64,000 nt of DNA from JABDQA01 sp963759125 (GTDB lineage Bacteria; Desulfobacterota; Desulfobulbia; Desulfobulbales; Desulfocapsaceae): NCBI GenBank assembly GCA_963759125.1, contig CAVWXN010000002.1, forward strand, positions 1 to 64,000, in the 5' to 3' direction. Below the pieces are notes generated by a model, which saw nothing but the letters and a program-made list of their open reading frames with translations, made no database searches and had not been told where the DNA came from. A program made the translations under genes and the position numbers. The first letter of the stretch is position 1. The number at the start of each line of letters is the position of its first letter. Shown here one piece after another: positions 55,715 to 64,000 of this stretch.

Positions 55715-56117
55715 AATTATTTTAGCCGCTGAAGAACTCTGCTTGGAGCAATCGATCTTCTCGACGATCTTTTGGTAGTAGGCGTCGTCATGCTCAATGG
55801 ATGATGGCCTGGAGCGCTGGAGGTCAATCTTTCTCATCAACACGTCTAACTTCTTCATCTGTTTGACTCGCTGATGACTGTCCTCGGTTTTGATTATCAG
55901 ATCTTCGAGTTTCTGCAATCTCTTTTCTAAGCTCCACTTCCGGGGGGACATAGCCGCTGTTTTTAAGAATTTTATAGGCCATTTTCAGATCGTCCGGAAC
56001 GAAAGAGTCATCATCGAGCGGCAGCGGTTTATTCTTCCAGCCATCGACTTTCAGGGTACCGTCTTCGATGGCCTTGGCTATGCGTTGTTCGGCTAATTGC
56101 TGGAGCGCTTGGATCAT
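55643..56117 (-). pseudogene. DUF1992 (DnaJ homologue C28-like) protein, one frameshift
   Basis: The N-terminal part reads LAEQRIAKAIEDGTLKVDGW and then KPLPLDDDSFVPDDLKMAYK and ILKNSGYVPPEVELRKEI, the DUF1992 signature found in many bacteria and in the human DNAJC28. Near 55935 the frame changes, and the coiled-coil part continues in the next frame as LQKLEDLIIKTEDSHQRVK. The C-terminal residues GDTILKVSLWKDLL come from the GGGGACAC repeat. The family has no established function. It is the last gene of the ftsE-ftsX-envC-ctpA series and starts 16 bases behind the ctpA stop. Confidence 0.72.
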
Positions 56118-56133
56118 TTTTCAGAAGATAATT

Positions 56134-57483
56134 TCAGTTGCTGACCGGCGCATCGGTATCAGCATCGTAGGAAGCGTAAAGTGCAAGACTGGTGAGGATA
56201 TCAAAAGCCGCCTGGAGTTGATTGTCGCTCTCTAACCGTTGACGTGTCTCGGCTGATAGCGCTTCCGTTTCGGACGCATCTTTCTTGTCCTGCGTCTGCT
56301 CAGAGAAATGATTTTCGAGATCTGCCTCTCTGGTTGATTTGGAAGAGTTTGGCTCGTCTGTCACTTCTGAGACGGAGTCCCGAGCTTTAACGGTGACGTC
56401 TGGAGTAATTCCTGTAACTTGAATTGAGCGCCCGGTTGGGGTGTAATAGTGCGCTGTCGTCATTTTCAGTCCGGCACCGTCGTTGAGCGGTATGATGGAC
56501 TGGACCGAGCCCTTGCCAAACGTCTGGGTACCCACTACTACGCCGCGCCGATGGTCCTGCACGGCGCCGGCCACGATTTCAGAGGCGGATGCCGTCCCTT
56601 CATTAACCAGCAGGACAAGAGGGAAACGAGTCAGCGTCGTGTCGGCCTTTGCCTCAAAGGTCAAGTCCTGGTCTTTGTTCCTGCCGCGGGTATAGACTAT
56701 CAATCCCTGATCGAGAAATAAATCGGAAACACTTACGGCCTGATCTAGAAGTCCACCCGGATTGTTGCGCAGATCAAGAATCAGACCTTGCAGCGGTGAC
56801 TCTTCCTCCAATTCTCCCAGGCGTTGTTTGATTTCATTGGTGGTGTTGCGCTGAAAATTAGAGATCCGCAGGTAGCCAAACCCGGGTTTAAGCAGCAGTG
56901 ACTTTACTGATACCAGTGGAATTTCGCTACGGCGCAGGGTGAAATCCCGGCTCGATTCCCAACCATCACGGTAAATCGACAGAGTTACCTCGGTTCCCTT
57001 GGGCCCACGCATGATTTTGACGGCATCAAACGGGGTCTTGCCCTTGGTCGGCTCACCATCGATCTTTATGATTTTGTCATGAGCCTTGATTCCGGCTTTG
57101 TCCGCGGGAGTATCGGCAATCGGGGAGATGACGGTAATTACCCCGTCCTCCAGGGTGATTTTGATACCGATACCGGTAAAAGATCCGTCGGTTTCGTTGC
57201 GAAACTCACGGTAATTCTCAGGTTTCAGATAGGCGGAGTGGGGATCGAGAGACATCAGCAATCCATTTATCGCACCCTCGATCGCTTCTTTTGCCTCGAT
57301 TTCCTCGACATAATTTTCCTGGAGAATACTGAGCACATTGGCAAAGGTCTCGAGGTAACGGTAGGTTAACTCTTCCTGTTTGGGATCAGCTTTAGCAAAA
57401 CCGATAATTGGCATGAAAACAATCCAAGCCAGTAAAAGAGCTGCCGTGGTGAGCCTGTTTCTTGAAAGTACTGCGTTCATCAA
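56134..57483 (-). CDS. ctpA: C-terminal processing peptidase (S41 family, CtpA-like)
   Basis: The 449-residue protein has a signal or anchor segment (LTTAALLLAWIVFMPIIGFA), a PDZ domain (GIGIKITLEDGVITVISPIA, ADKAGIKAHDKIIKIDGEP) and the S41 catalytic region LVNEGTASASEIVAGAVQDH with the serine, and GTQTFGKGSVQSI with the lysine. Such periplasmic proteases trim or degrade envelope proteins, including peptidoglycan hydrolase regulators. The C-terminal tail of about 80 residues is acidic and probably flexible. It is encoded four bases behind envC, the gene of a hydrolase activator, so a role in cell wall remodelling is likely. Confidence 0.92.
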   Translation of the reverse strand: MMNAVLSRNRLTTAALLLAWIVFMPIIGFAKADPKQEELTYRYLETFANVLSILQENYVEEIEAKEAIEGAINGLLMSLDPHSAYLKPENYREFRNETDGSFTGIGIKITLEDGVITVISPIADTPADKAGIKAHDKIIKIDGEPTKGKTPFDAVKIMRGPKGTEVTLSIYRDGWESSRDFTLRRSEIPLVSVKSLLLKPGFGYLRISNFQRNTTNEIKQRLGELEEESPLQGLILDLRNNPGGLLDQAVSVSDLFLDQGLIVYTRGRNKDQDLTFEAKADTTLTRFPLVLLVNEGTASASEIVAGAVQDHRRGVVVGTQTFGKGSVQSIIPLNDGAGLKMTTAHYYTPTGRSIQVTGITPDVTVKARDSVSEVTDEPNSSKSTREADLENHFSEQTQDKKDASETEALSAETRQRLESDNQLQAAFDILTSLALYASYDADTDAPVSN

Positions 57484-57487
57484 ATGT

Positions 57488-58693
57488 TTATTTCAACCCG
57501 GCTGTATCCAGCCATTGCAGAGGATCAAGGTGATCTGTATCCTTTCTGAGTTCAAAATAGAGACCAGGGGTCAATAACGTGGCCGTCTCTCCCATGATCC
57601 CTATTTCAGTTTGTCTGTCTACCCGCTGTCCTTTATTGACGAGCAGACGTTCCATCCTTGATGTAATAGAGTAATACTGATGACCATGATTAACAATGAC
57701 CGTATTCCCATAGCCCCTGAGATACCCGGAAAACTGGACTATTCCTTCATCGATCGCCTTCACCGTTGAGCCTGAAGGCGCATCTATGGCAATGCCTTTG
57801 GAAATTGAGCTTATGCCGAGTAAATTGGTGGCCTCTTCGTTGAACCGGACGATCACCGAGCCTTTGATTGGCGGGGGATGTTTGCCCTTGTCATAGAGAA
57901 ATCCCTGCTCAAGCTGTTTTTCTTCCTCCTTGAGACCTTGCAGAGAAGCGGTGAGTTTTTCTGCGGCGGCCACCATCTCCTCTGCTGCCTGTTCATGCAG
58001 CTTAGACTGGGTGCGGATTCTGGTCAGCAGCTGCTCTTTTTCGAGCTTCAGTCCATCAAGTTTTTCCTGCTCTTTTAGGTTCTCGACCAGGATCTCTTCA
58101 AAAATAGTCTCCTGCAGTTTCAGTGAGTCGATTGCCTGTTCAAGTTCAGAGATGGTGCCGCGATAGGTGTCGATCATCTGCCGGTCGTATTTGATCAGTG
58201 CCAGAAAGGAATCCTGAAAGCTCAGCAGTTCAGGCAGCGTCTGGTTGGAGAAGGTGATATGAATCAGGCCCAGTTCGCCAAGCTTGTAGAAGGCCTGCAT
58301 ACGTCTCGTCACATGCCGCTGTATGTTCTGCATCAGTGTCGCGGCTTCGGCCATTTCTGCTTTCTTCTCGAAGACCATTTCCTGCTGTTGTTTCTTCCGG
58401 GCTTCAAGGGTCTGGATCTTATGTCTTTGTTCGGTCAACCTGCTATCGATGTCCTGCAAGTCGGTGAGCAGGGTGAGCTCGACCTTTTTCGTTTCTCTGA
58501 TCTGTTCTTCCTGTTTCTTTATTCCTTCCTGAAGGCGGCCGATATTTATCTTGGTTTTCTTGATACCCTTGCCGATCTGCTCTTTTTTCTGCTGGTCAGG
58601 GTCCTCAGGTGCCGCGGCAATCTCCAGAGGGAGAAGTGGCTGAGTACACAGCAGCGCCAGGAGCAGGCAGATAACAAGTCGTTGGACAAACAT
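57488..58693 (-). CDS. envC: EnvC-like murein hydrolase activator (degenerate LytM domain)
   Basis: From the ATG at 58693 (AGAAG upstream) the product has a signal peptide (RLVICLLLALLCTQPLLPLE), two long coiled coils with many Gln, Glu and Lys residues, and a C-terminal LytM/M23 domain (GIAIDAPSGSTVKAIDEG, GYGNTVIVNHGHQYYSITS, LYFELRKDTDHLDPLQWL). The first zinc-binding histidine is absent, as in EnvC, so it is expected to activate amidases rather than cut peptidoglycan itself. The frame is open upstream to 58822, inside the ftsX end, but has no better start. EnvC is recruited by FtsEX, encoded just upstream. Confidence 0.87.
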   Translation of the reverse strand: MFVQRLVICLLLALLCTQPLLPLEIAAAPEDPDQQKKEQIGKGIKKTKINIGRLQEGIKKQEEQIRETKKVELTLLTDLQDIDSRLTEQRHKIQTLEARKKQQQEMVFEKKAEMAEAATLMQNIQRHVTRRMQAFYKLGELGLIHITFSNQTLPELLSFQDSFLALIKYDRQMIDTYRGTISELEQAIDSLKLQETIFEEILVENLKEQEKLDGLKLEKEQLLTRIRTQSKLHEQAAEEMVAAAEKLTASLQGLKEEEKQLEQGFLYDKGKHPPPIKGSVIVRFNEEATNLLGISSISKGIAIDAPSGSTVKAIDEGIVQFSGYLRGYGNTVIVNHGHQYYSITSRMERLLVNKGQRVDRQTEIGIMGETATLLTPGLYFELRKDTDHLDPLQWLDTAGLK

Positions 58694-58751
58694 GATTGTC
58701 TTCTTGTGCTGGGAGTTTTGCATCAGATTCAAATCCGGTCGCACAGATCCT

Positions 58752-59639
58752 CTAGGCCCTGAGATATTTTCTGATGGAAGTGTAGCTTCCGATAAGACAG
58801 AGCAGAATCGAAACGATTGCAATCATGACGATGGCCGGAGGCTGAAAAAAAGAAAATTCAAATATGTTTAGGATGCCAGGACCGGAAAATTTCATCTTAA
58901 TCCAGTAGAACAGCCCAAAAAGTGACGTCAGCCCCAGGGTGGAGCCAAGCAGGCCGTGCAGGATACCCTCTATCAGAAAAGGAGTCCTTATATAACTGTT
59001 GGTGGCACCTACCAGTTTTAAGAGTTCCAATTCGGCTTTTCTGCCAATTATCGTCAGTCTGATTTTATACGATACCATGAAGACCGAGGTGAGGATCAGC
59101 AGTCCGGCACTGAGTACCACGATAATCGACACCAGCCGGGTGAAATAATAGAAGCGTTCTATCCAGTCCTGGCCGTATTGCACTTTTATGGTGCCGGGCA
59201 GTTTGCTCAGGTATTCCGAGAAAAGTTTTACTTGGTTGAGGCTTCTCAGATTTTTCAATGGTACGACCTCGATGGAGGGCGGCAGGAAATCTTCCGGCAT
59301 ATCCTCAAGTACATCCTGGTCTTCACCGAGCTGCGCTTTGAATCGTGCGAATGCTTCTGCTTTGGAAACAAAATGAATTTCCTCGACCTCATCGAAGGCC
59401 AGGATCTTTCTGCGCAGCTGCTCCTGCAACTCAGGAATCGGCTCTTCTTCAAGATAGACGATGAGCCGCAGGTCATAGCCAAGTTTGTCGCCGATGCTGA
59501 GCATATTGTTGTAGACCAGATAGAAAAAAGCGAAGATAAAGACCGAGAGGCTGACGGTGAGCATGGTCATCAACTGTGATACCCAGGTCTGGCGGAAATT
59601 TCTGAATACCTGGCGGAGTACCGCTAAGACAAAACTCAT
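58752..59639 (-). CDS. ftsX: cell division protein FtsX
   Basis: The 295-residue protein has four membrane helices: one near the N-terminus (MLTVSLSVFIFAFFYLVYNN), then a periplasmic domain, then three (VSIIVVLSAGLLILTSVFMV; HGLLGSTLGLTSLFGLFYWI; VMIAIVSILLCLIGSYTSIR). The conserved RKAELELLKLVGATNSYIR loop contacts FtsE. FtsEX couples ATP use to activation of cell wall hydrolases through EnvC at the division site. The ATG overlaps the ftsE stop by four bases. Confidence 0.93.
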   Translation of the reverse strand: MSFVLAVLRQVFRNFRQTWVSQLMTMLTVSLSVFIFAFFYLVYNNMLSIGDKLGYDLRLIVYLEEEPIPELQEQLRRKILAFDEVEEIHFVSKAEAFARFKAQLGEDQDVLEDMPEDFLPPSIEVVPLKNLRSLNQVKLFSEYLSKLPGTIKVQYGQDWIERFYYFTRLVSIIVVLSAGLLILTSVFMVSYKIRLTIIGRKAELELLKLVGATNSYIRTPFLIEGILHGLLGSTLGLTSLFGLFYWIKMKFSGPGILNIFEFSFFQPPAIVMIAIVSILLCLIGSYTSIRKYLRA

Positions 59640-60334
59640 TGCATCACCCCGTCCCGGAGCTGATGCATCTGTCCCCCGCGCAGCTCAAGCAGCCGGTGGT
59701 CTACATCCCGGTAAATTGTGTGGTCGTGGGTGGCGATCAAAACGGTCGCACCCGCATGGTTGAGTGCGGTGAGCATTTCCATCACCCGGCCCGTGGTGGT
59801 GGCATCGAGGTTGCCTGTCGGTTCGTCCACCAGGATCAGTTTTGGGGAGTTGGCCACTGCCCTGGCCAAGGCCACGCGCTGCTGCTCACCACGTGAAAGA
59901 TCGCCGGTCATGGAATCGTGTTTGTCGCTGAGATCAAGCTCTTTCAGCAGCGCCTTGACCCTTTTTCTGACGATCTGCTGTTTCAGATAGGAGACTTCCA
60001 TGGCGATGGAGATATTTTCGGCCACCGTGCGATCGGTCAGCAGTTTGAAATCCTGATAGGCAACGCCGATCTGCTGACGAAGCAGCGCCAGACCCTTGCC
60101 TTGCATCTTCCTGATATCCTGGCCGTCAATCTCAACCAGTCCTTTGGTCGGCAGCTCCATTTTACACAGCAGTTTTAGAAAGGTGGTCTTGCCGGCACCG
60201 CTGCGGCCGGTGATAAACACCATCTCGCCGCTTCTGATCGAGATAGAGACATCTTCTAGAGCCCTGATATTGGGGCGATAGGTCTTGCTGACTTTGATCA
60301 GTTCAACCATCGCGTTAGTGCTTAGCTCACTCAT
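59636..60334 (-). CDS. ftsE: cell division ATP-binding protein FtsE
   Basis: From the ATG at 60334 (AGAAGG upstream) the product has 232 residues: Walker A FITGRSGAGKTTFLKLL, Q-loop AYQDFKLL, ABC signature LSRGEQQRVALARA, Walker B LILVDEPTGNLD and H-loop IATHDHTIY. The frame is open further upstream to 60568, but that adds 78 residues with no homology. It is the ATPase of the FtsEX complex at the inner membrane. The order ftsE-ftsX-envC-ctpA is typical for the group. Confidence 0.94.
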   Translation of the reverse strand: MSELSTNAMVELIKVSKTYRPNIRALEDVSISIRSGEMVFITGRSGAGKTTFLKLLCKMELPTKGLVEIDGQDIRKMQGKGLALLRQQIGVAYQDFKLLTDRTVAENISIAMEVSYLKQQIVRKRVKALLKELDLSDKHDSMTGDLSRGEQQRVALARAVANSPKLILVDEPTGNLDATTTGRVMEMLTALNHAGATVLIATHDHTIYRDVDHRLLELRGGQMHQLRDGVMQ

Positions 60335-60606
60335 TAACAACCTTCTGATTTCTTGGAGGGAAAGTTTGAGATCTCCTGAGACCAGCCAATAGTAATAAAG
60401 CTCACTACTTGTGTCAATTTGAAAGCATCCGGGTCGAGGCTTCAAGCGCTGGTGACGACGATTCTCCAAACCAGAAATAATAGTCTTGTATCTTGCGGTG
60501 TTGGTGTTAATATTATCAGTTTCATTTTTGCGTGTCATACGTGCTGCCCGCAGAATGCTGACTTTCACACGTTTGCGCAGTTATTACCAGATAAAAGGAG
60601 AAAATC

Positions 60607-63420
60607 ATGGATTACAGGGCGACGCTTAACCTGCCCAACACCTCGTTTAAGATGAAGGCCAACCTGACCCAGAATGAGCCGATGGTGCTCAAAAAATGGG
60701 ACCAGGGAGATTTGTACCACAAAATTCAGCAGTACAGCGAAGGTCGGCCGCTGTTCGTTCTTCATGATGGGCCTCCGTATGCCAATGGCAACATTCATCT
60801 GGGCACCGCCTTCAACAAGATCCTCAAGGACATCATTCTGCGTTCACGGCGGATGGCCGGATTCAACGCTCCCTATATTCCCGGCTGGGATTGTCACGGC
60901 CTGCCGATTGAGCATAATGTCGACAAGGAGCTAGGTGACAAGAAAAAGACCATACCGACCCTGTCTAAACGCAGGGCCTGTCGCAAATACGCCGAAAAAT
61001 GGATCAAAACCCAGAAGAATGAGTTCAAGCGCCTGGGGGTAATAGGTGACTGGGACAAGCCGTATCTGACCATGACCTATGACTATGAGGCGACCATTGC
61101 CAGGGAATTCAACAAATTCCTGCTCTCCGGGGCGGTGGTGCGGAGCAAGAAACCGGTGTACTGGTGTTCCACCTGCGAAACGGCTCTGGCAGAGGCGGAG
61201 GTCGAGTACCACGACCACACTTCTCCCTCGATTTATGTGAAATTCCCGGTTAACTCCGATTTGAGCGACATCGATCCGGCCCTTGGCAGCGACCTGCAAG
61301 TGGTGATCTGGACCACGACCCCGTGGACCTTGCCGGCCAATCTGGCGATTGCCTTTCACCCTGATTTCGAATATGCCCTGGTTGAGGCAGGCGCTGACAA
61401 ACTGATCATGGCCAAGGAACTTGTCTCCGCGGTGATGGGAGATTTCGGTATTGAGGACTACAGCATTGTTACCACCTTTGCGGCCACCAAACTTGAGAAT
61501 CGTACTTGCCGTCATCCTTTCATGGACCGTGATTCGCTGATGGTTCTGGCCGATTATGTCACCCTCGAGGCCGGAACCGGCTGTGTCCACACGGCACCGG
61601 GCCACGGTACGGACGATTACCTGACCGGTCTGCGTTACGGACTCGATATTCTCTCCCCGGTGGACGACACCGGTGTGTTTACCAAAGATGCGGGTGTCTA
61701 TGAAGGTAAAGCGATTCCGGCAGTCAACGGTGATATCTGTGAAGACCTGTCTGCTTCTGGAGAACTGCTCCACCAGGACAGGATCAACCACAGCTATCCA
61801 CATTGCTGGCGCTGCAAAGAGCCAGTTATTTACCGGGCCACCCCACAGTGGTTCATCTCCATGGAGAAAAACGGACTTCGATCAAAATCGCTCGACAATA
61901 TTAAAAAAGTGACCTGGACCCCGGGCTGGGGCATGCAGCGAATCTATTCAATGATTGAACATCGGCCCGACTGGTGTCTGTCGAGACAACGGGCCTGGGG
62001 GGTGCCGATCACCGTGGTGAGCTGCAAATCATGCGGCGAGATTGTCAAAAACGAAGAGTTGATCGACAATATCGACGCCCGCTTCAATGCAGAAGGGGCC
62101 GATGCCTGGTTCATTCACGGGATTGAGGATTTTCTACCCGAGGGGCTGCGGTGTGAGAGCTGTGGTGCTGCAGATTTCATCAAAGAGAATGATATTCTCG
62201 ACGTCTGGTTTGATTCGGGAGTCAGTCATGCGGCAGTCTGTGAGCAGAGGGAAGAGCTCAGGTCACCGGCCGATCTCTACCTTGAAGGCAGTGATCAGCA
62301 CCGCGGCTGGTTTCACAGTGCCCTGCTCACTTCGGTGGGCACTCGGGGACGCGCCCCCTACGAAGGTGTTCTGACCCATGGTTATGTGGTCGACGGCAAA
62401 GGCAAGAAGATGTCCAAATCGGTGGGCAACGTGGTGGCGCCCCAGGAAGTAATCGAAAAGTACGGTGCTGAGATTCTGCGCCTCTGGGTGGCCAGCGAGG
62501 ATTATCGTGACGACGTCAAGGTCTCAGATGAGATCCTGGGCCAGGTGACCGACGCCTATCGCAAGATCAGAAATACGATTAGATATTTTCTCGGCAACCT
62601 CAGCGACTTTGATCCCGGCCTCGATGCAGTTGCCTATGAGGAATTGGAGCCGTTGGACAAATGGGCCCTGGCCCGATTCGAGGAGCTCAAATCCAGAGTG
62701 GTCAAGGCCTATGAGAAGTATGAATTCCATTCCATCTATCACGGCTTGAACTATTTTTGTACCATGACCATGAGCGCCTTTTATCTCGATATCATCAAGG
62801 ATCGGCTTTACGTCTCCGGTACCGATTCGAGACTCAGGCGCTCGGCTCAGACGGTGCTCCAGGAGATTGGTGAAGGGTTGCTGTTGCTCATGTCGCCGAT
62901 TCTCTGCTTTACTGCCTCCGAAGCTTGGGATGACCTGAAAGGACGGGACGGAAAAGCAGATCTGAACGGATCTATCTTTTTTACCGATTTTCCCAGCCCG
63001 AACGGATCTTATGTGCTGGACGAAACGACCGAAAAACTGTGGGCTGATCTGGTCAGAGTACGTTCCGAGATCACCAAGGCACTGGAAAAAGCTCGGGCCG
63101 ACAAGATCATAGGACATCCGCTGGAGGCGGAACTGCTGATCTGTGCCGAGGGACCGTTACAAAATTTTGTGGCCGAGCAGGAACAGAGGCTCAAAGAATT
63201 GTCCATCGTCTCTGAACTGAAGCTGGTGGACAGAGAGGGGTTCGGAGATTTGCAGCCGGTTACCGGCGAAGAAGTTGAAGGGCTCTTTATCGGCGTCCGG
63301 GCGGCTGCGGGGGAAAAGTGCGAGCGCTGCTGGATCCGCTCGACTACGGTAGGGCAGACTGAGGATCATCCGACCATCTGCGCTCGTTGTTTCGATGTGA
63401 TCGATTCCCAGAACCCATAG
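60607..63420 (+). CDS. ileS: isoleucine--tRNA ligase
   Basis: The 937-residue enzyme has the class I HIGH-type motif PPYANGNIHLGTAFNKIL, the KMSKS loop GKGKKMSKSVGN, the editing domain (VVIWTTTPWTLPANLAIAF, GTGCVHTAPGHGTDDY) and a C-terminal zinc finger (CERCWIRS and CARC). It charges tRNA-Ile and removes misactivated valine. AAAAGGAG precedes the ATG. lspA follows 13 bases after the stop and fabD after that, so they form one transcription unit. Confidence 0.97.
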   Translation: MDYRATLNLPNTSFKMKANLTQNEPMVLKKWDQGDLYHKIQQYSEGRPLFVLHDGPPYANGNIHLGTAFNKILKDIILRSRRMAGFNAPYIPGWDCHGLPIEHNVDKELGDKKKTIPTLSKRRACRKYAEKWIKTQKNEFKRLGVIGDWDKPYLTMTYDYEATIAREFNKFLLSGAVVRSKKPVYWCSTCETALAEAEVEYHDHTSPSIYVKFPVNSDLSDIDPALGSDLQVVIWTTTPWTLPANLAIAFHPDFEYALVEAGADKLIMAKELVSAVMGDFGIEDYSIVTTFAATKLENRTCRHPFMDRDSLMVLADYVTLEAGTGCVHTAPGHGTDDYLTGLRYGLDILSPVDDTGVFTKDAGVYEGKAIPAVNGDICEDLSASGELLHQDRINHSYPHCWRCKEPVIYRATPQWFISMEKNGLRSKSLDNIKKVTWTPGWGMQRIYSMIEHRPDWCLSRQRAWGVPITVVSCKSCGEIVKNEELIDNIDARFNAEGADAWFIHGIEDFLPEGLRCESCGAADFIKENDILDVWFDSGVSHAAVCEQREELRSPADLYLEGSDQHRGWFHSALLTSVGTRGRAPYEGVLTHGYVVDGKGKKMSKSVGNVVAPQEVIEKYGAEILRLWVASEDYRDDVKVSDEILGQVTDAYRKIRNTIRYFLGNLSDFDPGLDAVAYEELEPLDKWALARFEELKSRVVKAYEKYEFHSIYHGLNYFCTMTMSAFYLDIIKDRLYVSGTDSRLRRSAQTVLQEIGEGLLLLMSPILCFTASEAWDDLKGRDGKADLNGSIFFTDFPSPNGSYVLDETTEKLWADLVRVRSEITKALEKARADKIIGHPLEAELLICAEGPLQNFVAEQEQRLKELSIVSELKLVDREGFGDLQPVTGEEVEGLFIGVRAAAGEKCERCWIRSTTVGQTEDHPTICARCFDVIDSQNP

Positions 63421-63433
63421 TTCGCAGGATTAC

Positions 63434-63922
63434 GTGCGCATCTATTTCATAATTTTATTGGTACTCCTGGGACTCGATCAACTGAGCAAGTTCCTGGTCG
63501 TCTCGGCAATGGACCTCTATGAGGTGCGTCCGCTCATCCCGGGACTCTTTAATCTGGTTTATGTAACCAACAAGGGTGCGGCCTTTTCAATATTTGCCTC
63601 GGTCGACTCACCCCTGCGTCATTATTTTTTCGTAGCTGTCAACAGCGCGGCATTTTTAGGCCTGACCATCGCCGCCTGGAAAATGACCTCACACCACCTG
63701 CTCTACCGGGTCTCTTTTGCTATGATCGCGGCCGGAGCCGTCGGCAACCTCATCGACCGGCTGCGTTTCGGGGCCGTGGTCGACTTCCTCGACTTCTATG
63801 TCGGCGCCTATCACTGGCCAGCATTCAACGTGGCGGATTCTGCGATATGCGTCGGGGTGGCTGTACTGTTTGTCTTGAATCTCATCGAATTGAAAAAGGA
63901 AAAAAGCAGGAGAAAGGCATGA
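63434..63922 (+). CDS. lspA: lipoprotein signal peptidase LspA
   Basis: The 162-residue protein has four membrane helices and the catalytic aspartates in NLIDRLRFGAVVDFLDF and FNVADSAICVGV; LLGLDQLSKFLV near the start and YVTNKGAAFSIF are also conserved. It cuts prolipoprotein signal peptides in the inner membrane after lipid attachment. The start codon is GTG. The stop overlaps the fabD start by four bases (ATGA). Confidence 0.95.
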   Translation: MRIYFIILLVLLGLDQLSKFLVVSAMDLYEVRPLIPGLFNLVYVTNKGAAFSIFASVDSPLRHYFFVAVNSAAFLGLTIAAWKMTSHHLLYRVSFAMIAAGAVGNLIDRLRFGAVVDFLDFYVGAYHWPAFNVADSAICVGVAVLFVLNLIELKKEKSRRKA

Positions 63923-64000
63923 AAATAGCAGTGTTGTTCCCGGGACAGGGGTCCCAATATCTTGGTATGGGCAGTGAATTCGTTGCCACTTGCGACGAAT
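63919..64000 (+). CDS. fabD: malonyl-CoA--ACP transacylase FabD (5' end only)
   Basis: Only 27 codons lie in the window: KIAVLFPGQGSQYLGMGSEF is the standard N-terminus of FabD, with the GQGSQ oxyanion motif. The enzyme loads malonate onto acyl carrier protein for fatty acid synthesis. AGAAAGG precedes the ATG. A polyketide-type acyltransferase domain is less likely, given the short N-terminus and the neighbours. Confidence 0.85.
   Translation, partial: MKIAVLFPGQGSQYLGMGSEFVATCDE

Noticed and set aside
59636..60568. Longer FtsE with 78 extra N-terminal residues
   Set aside because: The ATG at 60334 has AGAAGG in front of it and starts at the ABC domain edge; the extension has no sense.
60931..61803. 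Open frame of 290 residues opposite ileS
   Set aside because: Shadow of ileS; no ribosome binding site, no motif, and ileS is certain.

Overview
The window looks like a chromosome segment of a Gram-negative, anaerobic sulfate-metabolising bacterium of the Desulfobacterota, most likely near the Desulfobulbales. This is inferred from gene content: a dissimilatory-type ATP sulfurylase, a tetraheme class III cytochrome c3, a system II (ResB/CcsA) cytochrome c maturation pair, TatBC, a PilS/PilR-controlled type IV pilus locus and ftsEX-envC-ctpA. No rRNA, tRNA, CRISPR array, transposase or prophage was seen.

Bases 1-6400 (minus strand, A/T-rich) hold a type IV pilin followed by a TPR membrane glycosyltransferase-like gene, a VKOR-DsbA fusion, a GT39-like gene and a GT2 glycosyltransferase cut by the window edge. 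The pilin has a consensus sigma-54 promoter and four helically phased TGACA half-sites upstream. The sensor kinase and sigma-54 activator genes pilS/pilR lie divergently at 6773-9689. Two tandem minor-pilin/PilY1 clusters follow: fimT-pilV-pilW-pilX-pilY1 plus a small secreted protein (10059-16127), and pilV-pilW-pilX-short pilY1-fimT (16411-21548).

Many genes left of 21.5 kb, and a few further right (29.7 kb, glyS, the DUF1992 gene), are broken by single-base frameshifts. Several are repaired by one base in a homopolymer, and two fall in glyS, an essential gene. The simplest reading is local sequence error rather than decay, although decay of the second pilus cluster cannot be excluded.

Bases 21.6-64 kb are mostly intact housekeeping genes: copper export (copZ, copA), sulfate activation (sat), aroB, a SPFH/zinc-ribbon pair, an HD-GYP protein, a deaminase, a radical SAM protein, tatBC, purA, rpoZ-dnaJ-moaC-dksA-galT, a response regulator, a FolE2-like protein without the usual active site, glyS, cytochrome c3, ccsA/resB, a Rieske protein, rpmB, a diadenylate-cyclase-like protein, a membrane-bound HTH protein with a secreted partner, an RNB ribonuclease, era, ctpA-envC-ftsX-ftsE, ileS, lspA and the start of fabD.

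Two dispersed repeat families stand out. One is a palindrome built on GGGGACAC...GTGTCCCC (seven loci); it sits at gene ends, brackets two small genes and encodes the C-terminal tails of two unrelated proteins. The other is a roughly 130-base imperfect palindrome (five copies), always in the direction of local transcription and starting on the stop codon of copA and purA; its inner stem changes sequence but stays paired, as expected of a structured element.
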